NCBI GenBank assembly: GCA_025934635.1
Contig: JAICWX010000272.1
Location: 1-11,440 of the forward strand
DNA length: 11,440 nt
Direction of reading: 5' to 3'
Origin: Streptosporangiaceae bacterium
Lineage (GTDB): Bacteria > Actinomycetota > Actinomycetes > Streptosporangiales > Streptosporangiaceae
Positions 6,600-11,440 of this stretch are shown one piece after another; within the stretch, counting starts at the first letter, position 1, and every line of letters begins with the position of its first letter. The notes under the pieces are model-generated. The model saw nothing but the letters and a program-made list of their open reading frames with translations, was not told where the DNA came from and did not search any database. The position numbers and the translations under genes were made by a program.

Positions 6600-8687
6600 A
6601 TGTCAGGGACCGCCGTGCATGACGTCCCAAGTCGGCCCGGACGGGCCGGCTCGCTAATCAAACGCCAGCTCGACCACTATCCCGAGACCGGGCCCAGGAT
6701 CATGTACCTGGCCATCACGGTGCTGGCCACGATCACGCTGTACTACGAGCTGTACGTCGGCGGCTCGGTGTCCACGCTGATCCTGACGAACCTGCACATG
6801 AACTTCACGTTCTACGTGCTGACGCTGGCGTTCGGGGCCCTGATCGGAGCGGCCGGCTCGCTGTTCGCCGGGATCACCGACCGGCTCGGCCGGGCCAACC
6901 TGGTCGTGTTCGGCCTGCTGTTCACCGGGATCTTCACGCTGTTCATCCTGCCCGCCGCGACCGACAAATGGGTCTTCACCATCGAGGGCTTCGTGGTCGG
7001 CTTCGTGGAGGGCGTCTGCCTGGTCGCCACTCCCGCACTGATCAGGGACTTCTCCCCCCAGGTGGGGCGGGCCACGGCCATGGGCTTCTGGACCAGCGGC
7101 CCGGTGCTCGGCAGCCTGATCGTCTCGGTGGTGGGCACCTGGACCATCCCGGCGGTCGTCAACGACCCGCGGTTCTGGACCCACGAGTACCGCATCTGCG
7201 GCATCGCCGGCCTGATCGTCTTCCTGATCGCGCTGGTCGGCCTCAAGGAGCTGTCCCCGGCGCTGCGCGACCAGCTGATGGTCAGCATGCGCGACCGCGC
7301 GCTGGTCGAGGCCAAGGCCAAGGGCCTGACCGAGGAAGACATCGCCGCGGCCCTGCGGCACCCGTTCCGCCAGCTGATGAAGCCCGACGTCATCATCTCC
7401 TCGATCGCAGTGTCGATCATGCTGCTGTTCTATTACACGTCCGTCGCGTTCAGCGTGATCTACCTGACCACCGTGTTCTCCAACATCACCCTCAAGGACG
7501 CCAACGGCCTGGGCAACTGGGCCTGGGGCTTCAACGTCATCGCCGTGATCCTGGTCGGGATCATCTCCGACCGGTTCCGGGTGCGTAAGCCGTTCATGGT
7601 GATCGGCGGGATACTAGCCGCGGTGTCGGTCGTGCTCTACCTGGAGCATGCGGGGAACCATACCGGCTACTACACCCTGGCGATCAACCTGGCCCTGATC
7701 TCGCTCGGCCTGGGCATCGCCTACACCCCGTGGATGGCCAGCTTCACCGAGACGGTGGAGGCGCGCAACCCGGCGCTCACCGCGACTGGCCTGGCCATCT
7801 GGGGCCTGATCATCCGGATCGTGGTGGCGGCCTCGTTCTTCCTGGTCCCGGTGTTCATCAACTCGGTGACGCCGCTGGTCAACTACGGCGGCACGGTGTC
7901 GGCCTACGCGACCCAGTACGCCAGCCAGATCGCCTTCGCGACCGCCCACCCCGACGTGGTGGCGGCGGCCCAGAAGGTCCCGCCGAACGTCATCGCCGCC
8001 GCGCAGGCTATCCCGCCGGCGGTCACCGCCACCGCGCAGAAGATCCCGCCGGATGTCCTGGCCATCGCCCAGAAGGACGCGACCCAGCTGGCGAACGCGC
8101 AGAAGTTCCAGCCCGAGCTCACGGTGATCCAGGCCCACCCGGCGCTGTTCACCCAGCTGGCTAAGTACTCGGACCCGTCCAAGATCCCGCCCGCGCTGGT
8201 GGGCCAGGCGATCGCCGCAGCCGGCGGAGGCGCCAAGGGCATCGGCATCCTGACGACCATCTCGAACAACAAGGACGCCATCAACGGCGTGATCGCGGTC
8301 GCGCCTGACCTGCAGAAGGTCGCGCCGTACGCGGCCGACCTGAGGACCATCGCGCCGTACTCGACGCAGCTGACCACGATCGCGCCGTACGCGGCCGAGC
8401 TGACCAAGATGGCTCCGTACGGGGCGCAGCTGACCGCCCTGTCCAAGGTGCCGCCGCAGGTCTTCCCCTACCTCCAGGCGCACGGCAAGGCCGTGCAGGA
8501 CGCCGCGGCCAAGACGGCCGGCCAGTGGAAGACGTGGTACTGGATCTGCTTCGGCGGGATCATCTTCTTCCTGCTGAGCATCCCGCTGCTGCGCGGCCGC
8601 TGGCGGACGCGTGACGCCAAGGCCGACGAGGCCGCGCACGAGGCCAAGGTTCAGGAGGAGCTGGCCAAGCTGCAGGCCACCGTCTAG
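6600..8687 (+). CDS. MFS transporter with large repeat-bearing extracytoplasmic loop
   Basis: A 695-residue major facilitator superfamily membrane protein. Twelve hydrophobic segments can be placed: TM1 about 34-54 and TM2-TM6 up to residue 215; a charged cytoplasmic loop about 216-262; TM7-TM11 up to about 420; and TM12 about 646-666. The motif A variant AGITDRLGR follows TM2, and the matching IISDRFRVRKP follows TM8. The oddity is a loop of about 225 residues between TM11 and TM12, on the outer face, carrying an 11-residue repeat rich in AQ(K/A)(V/I)PP and a 10-residue APY repeat. The length is therefore far above the usual 400-500. ATG 6600 is chosen for AAGGGGTGA just upstream; a TTG at 6519 would add 27 unlike residues. 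Substrate is unknown: a metabolite:proton symporter is likely, but hydrogenase relevance (for example nickel uptake) is not supported. Confidence 0.88.
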   Translation: MSGTAVHDVPSRPGRAGSLIKRQLDHYPETGPRIMYLAITVLATITLYYELYVGGSVSTLILTNLHMNFTFYVLTLAFGALIGAAGSLFAGITDRLGRANLVVFGLLFTGIFTLFILPAATDKWVFTIEGFVVGFVEGVCLVATPALIRDFSPQVGRATAMGFWTSGPVLGSLIVSVVGTWTIPAVVNDPRFWTHEYRICGIAGLIVFLIALVGLKELSPALRDQLMVSMRDRALVEAKAKGLTEEDIAAALRHPFRQLMKPDVIISSIAVSIMLLFYYTSVAFSVIYLTTVFSNITLKDANGLGNWAWGFNVIAVILVGIISDRFRVRKPFMVIGGILAAVSVVLYLEHAGNHTGYYTLAINLALISLGLGIAYTPWMASFTETVEARNPALTATGLAIWGLIIRIVVAASFFLVPVFINSVTPLVNYGGTVSAYATQYASQIAFATAHPDVVAAAQKVPPNVIAAAQAIPPAVTATAQKIPPDVLAIAQKDATQLANAQKFQPELTVIQAHPALFTQLAKYSDPSKIPPALVGQAIAAAGGGAKGIGILTTISNNKDAINGVIAVAPDLQKVAPYAADLRTIAPYSTQLTTIAPYAAELTKMAPYGAQLTALSKVPPQVFPYLQAHGKAVQDAAAKTAGQWKTWYWICFGGIIFFLLSIPLLRGRWRTRDAKADEAAHEAKVQEELAKLQATV
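7956..8054 (+). repeat. 33-bp tandem repeat coding 11-residue AQ-PP units in MFS loop
   Basis: Three consecutive units at residues 453-485 of the transporter: VVAAAQKVPPN, VIAAAQAIPPA and VTATAQKIPPD. A fourth decayed unit starts VLAIAQK. DNA copies differ mainly at wobble positions, so the protein pattern is under constraint or is old. It lies on the outer side of the membrane. Confidence 0.85.
8319..8438 (+). repeat. 30-bp tandem repeat coding 10-residue APY units in MFS loop
   Basis: Four units at residues 574-613: VAPYAADLRT, IAPYSTQLTT, IAPYAAELTK and MAPYGAQLTA, preceded by a partial VAPDLQK. Spacing is an exact 10 residues. It suggests a regular short-helix or solenoid-like structure outside the cell. 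Confidence 0.87.
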
Positions 8688-8716
8688 GGGTTATCGTCTG
8701 ACTCCGGAGAACCTGT

Positions 8717-8746
8717 CCTCCCCCAGGGCCCTGGCCCTGGGGGAGG
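8717..8746. terminator. Strong bidirectional hairpin between MFS and TetR genes
   Basis: CCTCCCCCAGGGCC and GGCCCTGGGGGAGG form a perfect 14-bp inverted repeat around a 2-base centre (realistically a 13-bp stem with a CCTG loop). It sits 29 bp after the MFS stop and 10 bp before the TetR stop on the other strand. There is no long U run, as is common in actinobacteria. The position between two converging genes supports termination in both directions. Confidence 0.85.
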
Positions 8747-8756
8747 ATTCGGCTTT

Positions 8757-9503
8757 CTAGGGGGTGTTGCCGCGCGGGGGGATGCCCTCGATGATGGCCT
8801 GCTGGAGCCGGTTGGCCGTCTCGACGTCGGGCTTGCGCGCGGCGATCACGTCGGCGTAGAGGAACGACTCGCCCAGCCGGACGAGCGCGTAGGCCAGGGC
8901 GCTCGGCTCGGTGATCGGGACCAGGCCGAACTCTTCCATGTCGCGGCGGAGCGAGACCTCGTTGAAGGCCACGATCCCGCTCTGCACCCGGCCGCGCGGG
9001 TCGGTGAGCACGCGCAGGGTCAGGGCGGGCTCGTCGTCGAGCAGTCTTCTCAGTCCTTTGCTGCCGGCCACCATGGCGTTGATGTGGCGGATGGTGCCGG
9101 GGGTGTGCAGCTCGCCTTCGGGTCGTTCGGCTTCCCAGCGCTCGACGGCGATCTCGAGCATGCGCTCGGTCAGCCGCCACAGGGCCTGGCTGATCAGTTC
9201 CTCGCGGCTGCCGACGCGCCGGAACAGGGTCACCCGGGACACGCCGAGCTCGTCGGCCAGCCCCTGCATGTCCAGGCGGCGGCCCTCGTAGATCCAGCGG
9301 GCGGCGGTGCCCACGATGCGGGCGGCGTTGCTGGTGGCGGTCTTGGTGGCTGGCTTCGCGGCGGTCTTGGTCGCGTCGCTGGCGGCGGTCTTGGTCGCGG
9401 TGCTGGTGGCGGTCTGGTCGGCGGCGATGCTGGCAGCGCTGGGACCGGTCGCGCCGGGGCCGGGCCCGTGGCCCGGACGGCGCTTCAGGGTCGGTGCCTT
9501 CAT
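8757..9503 (-). CDS. TetR/AcrR-family regulator, QsdR-like
   Basis: A 248-residue transcription regulator. The TetR-type helix-turn-helix is at about 78-110 (LDMQGLADELGVSRVTLFRRVGSREELI). The C-terminal half, with EPALTLRVLTDPRGRVQSGIV and LVRLGESFLYADVIAARKPDVE, resembles the QsdR group; QsdR itself represses lactone-degrading genes in Rhodococcus. Residues 1-60 are a low-complexity Ala/Thr/Lys/Pro tail with three copies of an 8-residue unit (ATKTAASD, ATKTAAKP, ATKTATSN), unusual for TetR proteins and positively charged. No internal start lies between the tail and the helix-turn-helix, so the tail is probably translated. The ribosome site before ATG 9503 is weak (GGCGAG). The gene converges with the MFS gene and diverges from a phosphotransferase gene. 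Its target may be itself, the MFS gene or the phosphotransferase gene; ligand unknown. Confidence 0.85.
   Translation of the reverse strand: MKAPTLKRRPGHGPGPGATGPSAASIAADQTATSTATKTAASDATKTAAKPATKTATSNAARIVGTAARWIYEGRRLDMQGLADELGVSRVTLFRRVGSREELISQALWRLTERMLEIAVERWEAERPEGELHTPGTIRHINAMVAGSKGLRRLLDDEPALTLRVLTDPRGRVQSGIVAFNEVSLRRDMEEFGLVPITEPSALAYALVRLGESFLYADVIAARKPDVETANRLQQAIIEGIPPRGNTP
9337..9419 (-). repeat. 24-bp tandem repeat in TetR N-terminal tail
   Basis: On the + strand GCGGTCTTGGT starts at 9337, 9361 and 9385, exactly 24 bp apart, with a decayed fourth start at 9409. On the coding strand it gives the ATKTA-containing octapeptide repeats. Copy number could vary by slippage. Confidence 0.75.
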
Positions 9504-9563
9504 AGTCTCGCCACCCTGCCTTGTGCGGAAAAGTCCACCACGCTGTCTACGTTAACCCGCGCG

Positions 9564-9575
9564 ACCGGATCCGGT
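9564..9575. promoter_or_regulatory. 12-bp perfect palindrome, candidate operator upstream of TetR gene
   Basis: ACCGGATCCGGT lies in the 146-bp gap between the divergent TetR gene (start 9503) and the phosphotransferase gene (start 9650). The outer TAACC (9553-9557) and GGTTA (9573-9577) add a partial inverted repeat. The position fits an autoregulatory TetR site, but short GC-rich palindromes occur by chance, so this is weak. Confidence 0.35.
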
Positions 9576-9649
9576 TAGCCCGGTGCCCCCCGTGCGTCCA
9601 GATCTCGTACCAGGGGGGTTCCGGTCCCGTTCCAGCCGAAGATAGGACG

Positions 9650-11119
9650 ATGAGCGGTGAGCTGACAGGCGGGTACCACTCGGCGCCGGTGCGGCGGGGG
9701 GACGTGGTCATCAGGGCCGCGGGGCCGTGGAGCCGGAACGTGGAGGCCTTGCTCGGCCACCTCGAGCGAGCCGGTTTCCGGCAGGCACCCGCCTACCTGT
9801 CCCGTGACGAGGACACGGGAACCGAGACGCTCAGCTTCGTCGCCGGGCAGGCGGGCACCTATCCGCTCACCGCGGAGCAACGTTCGGACCAGGCCCTGGT
9901 GAACGTAGCCCGGGCTATCCGGGTCATGCACGACGCCACCGCCGGGTTCACCGCTCCCGAGCCGGACCGCTGGCAGTACCGGGCGGTGATCCCGGCCGAG
10001 GTCGACTGCATCGGCCACAACGACCTCGGGCCCTACAACATGGTCTTCGACGGGAGCCGCGTCGCGGGCATCATCGACTGGGACTTCGCCGGGCCGTCCA
10101 GCCGCGCCTGGGACCTGTGCTACGCCGCGCACCGGTTCGTCCCGCTGTCGGCGCCGCGCTCCACGGTGGCGTTCGGCTGGGATCCGGTCCCCGATCAGGC
10201 AGCCCGGCTACGCCTGTTCGCCGGCGCCTACGGCGGCGCCGTCGACGTACCGGGCCTACTTGACCTGCTGACCGTGCGGCTCTCCGCGATCTGCGCCCAC
10301 TGCTCACAGGCTGATCTGGGCGGCCGTGGCGGCCTGGGCGGGGATGGCGGCCAGCAGCCCGGGGACCAGTGCGCGGGCCAGGCTCTTCTCTTTTGCGCCG
10401 GCGGGGCGCAGGCCGATGGCCCGCTCCACGTTGAAGGCCACCCAGTCCAAGCCGATCATCATGGACTGGCCCAGGTCCAGCGGTCCGAGCGTGGTGTCGT
10501 CCCCGCCTTCTCGACGATACGAGCGGACCACTTCGCGGGCGATAGCCAGATCTGTCCAGGCGGCCAGCGACATGGCCACGTCGGCCAGCTCGCGACGGGG
10601 AACGAGCGGGGCGGCCAGGTCCCAGTCGCACAGCACCGGTCCGGCTCTGGTGAGCAGGAGGTTCTTCTGGTCGATGTCGCCGTGCGTCATCACCTCCTGA
10701 TCCGGCTGGAATCCGGCTTCGCGGGCCAGGTCAGCGATCAGCGTTACGGCGGGGGCGGCGGCTTCCATCGCGGCGGTCCAGGTTTCCTGGCTCTGGCGGG
10801 CGGCTTCGGTCAGCTCGGGCCAGCGGGCGGCGGTCACGGTGCTGGTGACGGGGAACAGGTCGCGGTCCCGGGGGGTGATGCGGAGGCCGTGCAGGGTGGC
10901 CAGGGTGCGGCCTGCCCATTGGGCGGTCTCCGGGCCGACAGGGCCGGGGTGGACGGGGGTGCCATCGGTCCAGTGGTGGACGCGGACCGGGGCGTCCGGG
11001 GCGACGTGGCTGGACTGGCTGGCTTGGCCGGGCTGGCTGGCGAGGCTGGGCTGGCTGGCGAGGCTGGGCTGGCTGGCGAGGCTGGCTTGGCTGGCTCGGC
11101 TGTGGCGGACCCGGGCTAG
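9650..11119 (+). CDS. Phosphotransferase (APH family), C-terminus lost and replaced by antisense read-through
   Basis: The first about 217 residues (9650-10303) are a small aminoglycoside/choline-kinase-like phosphotransferase. It has GHNDLGPYN with H123, D125 and N130, DWD at 143-145 (Mg-binding Asp143), and the AWDLCYAAHRFVPL segment typical of an actinobacterial group. Substrate unknown. As I recall the family, it continues about 45 residues beyond LLTVRL; here that end is absent. From about 10304 the frame runs through the exact antisense of the opposite-strand kinase gene as Gly/Ala/Gln-rich, non-domain sequence until the stop at 11117-11119, giving 489 residues. This looks like a deletion that joined two genes, leaving either a decayed gene or a chimeric product. 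Catalytic residues are intact, so partial function cannot be excluded. The ORF could be extended upstream to 9521, but ATG 9650 fits the family start. Confidence 0.7.
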   Translation: MSGELTGGYHSAPVRRGDVVIRAAGPWSRNVEALLGHLERAGFRQAPAYLSRDEDTGTETLSFVAGQAGTYPLTAEQRSDQALVNVARAIRVMHDATAGFTAPEPDRWQYRAVIPAEVDCIGHNDLGPYNMVFDGSRVAGIIDWDFAGPSSRAWDLCYAAHRFVPLSAPRSTVAFGWDPVPDQAARLRLFAGAYGGAVDVPGLLDLLTVRLSAICAHCSQADLGGRGGLGGDGGQQPGDQCAGQALLFCAGGAQADGPLHVEGHPVQADHHGLAQVQRSERGVVPAFSTIRADHFAGDSQICPGGQRHGHVGQLATGNERGGQVPVAQHRSGSGEQEVLLVDVAVRHHLLIRLESGFAGQVSDQRYGGGGGFHRGGPGFLALAGGFGQLGPAGGGHGAGDGEQVAVPGGDAEAVQGGQGAACPLGGLRADRAGVDGGAIGPVVDADRGVRGDVAGLAGLAGLAGEAGLAGEAGLAGEAGLAGSAVADPG

Positions 11120-11440
11120 GCAGGTGCCGTCGGCGGGGTTGGGCACGGGCTGGGGCGCATTCACGTCGGCAGCGATGGCCTGCTGCTCGAACGACCACGC
11201 CGCGGCCAGCCACTCCTGCCAGTGCGGATCCGCCCAGGGATTACGCAGCTCCTTGACCGCGTAGCGGCGGCCGCCGGCGTCCAGCCGGTAGACCCGGTTC
11301 GACCAGGCTCCGCCCACCGGTTCCCAGCCCGCCACCGGGCCGGGGAGAGCAAACGCTTCGATCACCGCCGCCGGATCAGGCGCTGGGTCGGGCGCGTCTG
11401 GCTCTGGCGCGTCTGGCTCTGGCGCGTCTGGCTCTGGCGC
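10304..11440 (-). CDS. Phosphotransferase (APH family) with Ser/Ala/Gln repeat insert; 5' end open at window edge
   Basis: An aminoglycoside phosphotransferase-fold protein; small-molecule kinase of unknown substrate. Counting from GTG 11365 (353 residues), it has an N-lobe with GGAWSNRVYRL and YAVKELRNPW (Lys38), a catalytic HGDIDQKN (228-235, Asp230) and CDWD (Mg-binding Asp247). Between the two lobes is an insert at 91-120 made of six-residue units such as ASQPSL, coded by an 18-bp repeat. GTG 11365 has no ribosome site, and the same frame is open without a stop to the window edge, coding repeated APEPD units, so the true start may lie beyond 11440. It overlaps the read-through tail of the + strand kinase by 816 bp. 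This strand is the real coding one, as shown by its motifs. Confidence 0.85.
   Translation of the reverse strand, partial: APEPDAPEPDAPEPDAPDPAPDPAAVIEAFALPGPVAGWEPVGGAWSNRVYRLDAGGRRYAVKELRNPWADPHWQEWLAAAWSFEQQAIAADVNAPQPVPNPADGTCLARVRHSRASQASLASQPSLASQPSLASQPGQASQSSHVAPDAPVRVHHWTDGTPVHPGPVGPETAQWAGRTLATLHGLRITPRDRDLFPVTSTVTAARWPELTEAARQSQETWTAAMEAAAPAVTLIADLAREAGFQPDQEVMTHGDIDQKNLLLTRAGPVLCDWDLAAPLVPRRELADVAMSLAAWTDLAIAREVVRSYRREGGDDTTLGPLDLGQSMMIGLDWVAFNVERAIGLRPAGAKEKSLARALVPGLLAAIPAQAATAAQISL
11008..11097 (-). repeat. 18-bp tandem repeat, five copies, in kinase gene
   Basis: On the + strand the unit GGCTGGGCTGGCTGGCGA occurs perfectly at 11044-11061 and 11062-11079. Diverged copies lie at 11008-11025, 11026-11043 and 11080-11097. 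Being a multiple of three it keeps frame and codes Ser/Leu/Ala/Ser/Gln/Pro hexapeptides on the minus strand. It is a likely length-variable site. Confidence 0.9.
11391..11440 (-). repeat. 15-bp tandem repeat coding APEPD units, cut by window end
   Basis: On the + strand GGCGCGTCTGGCTCT is repeated identically at 11391-11405, 11406-11420 and 11421-11435, and a fourth copy begins at 11436. In the frame of the downstream kinase it codes Ala-Pro-Glu-Pro-Asp units, followed by degenerate APDP units up to GTG 11365. Identical copies imply recent expansion. Total copy number cannot be seen. Confidence 0.9.

Noticed and set aside
7614..8639. Minus-strand open frame (341 codons) opposite the MFS gene, with Arg/Leu-Gly repeats
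   Set aside because: The repeats mirror the MFS loop repeats; the plus frame has membrane segments and a ribosome site.
6600..8687. Nickel or hydrogenase-linked transporter
   Set aside because: It is an MFS protein with no His-rich or NiCoT motif (such as HX4DH); being divergent from hypF is not enough evidence.
10326..11264. Other open frames on the + strand over the second kinase
   Set aside because: Shadows of the minus-strand gene, which carries HGD and DWD catalytic motifs.
11008..11440. CRISPR-like array
   Set aside because: Units are short, directly abutting with no spacers, and in frame with a gene; simple coding tandem repeats.

Overview
The window is high-GC (about 70%), gene-dense DNA with strong third-position GC bias, GTG starts and many overlapping genes. 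Together with the protein types this points to a filamentous or soil actinobacterium. I cannot name a genus from the sequence alone. No rRNA, tRNA, IS element, integrase or CRISPR array is visible.

Left half (about 110-6452): a [NiFe]-hydrogenase maturation locus. On the + strand lies a tightly coupled run: SIS-domain protein A, a divergent HypC-like protein, SIS-domain protein B, then canonical hypC, hypD and hypE. Four of the five junctions overlap (ATGA, 8 bp, 23 bp, ATGA). The fifth, hypC-hypD, is 35 bp apart and carries an 18-bp tandem duplication. hypF lies on the opposite strand and meets hypE tail to tail, with overlapping stop codons. HypC, D, E and F together build the Fe(CN)2CO half of the active site: HypF and HypE make the cyanide ligand, and HypC and HypD assemble the iron centre. 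hypA, hypB, the hydrogenase subunits and the maturation protease are not here and may lie left of the window. The unexplained part is the SIS-A/HypC-like/SIS-B block. Compared with GmhA (sedoheptulose-7-phosphate isomerase), one SIS protein keeps most metal ligands but has altered substrate loops, and the other does the reverse. This suggests a heteromeric accessory enzyme or a sensor tied to maturation.

Middle (6453-8746): hypF diverges from an MFS transporter across a 147-bp control region with a near-perfect 19-bp palindrome. The transporter has an unusual extracytoplasmic loop of about 225 residues, with 11- and 10-residue repeats, before its last membrane segment. A 14-bp perfect hairpin separates it from a convergent QsdR-like TetR regulator.

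Right part (8757-11440): the TetR regulator has an Ala/Thr/Lys repeat tail and diverges from a phosphotransferase (APH fold) gene. That gene has lost its normal C-terminus and reads on into the antisense of a second, opposite-strand phosphotransferase. The second kinase carries an in-frame 18-bp tandem repeat and a Pro-rich 15-bp repeat running off the window edge. Link between the two halves is not established; they may be simple neighbours.
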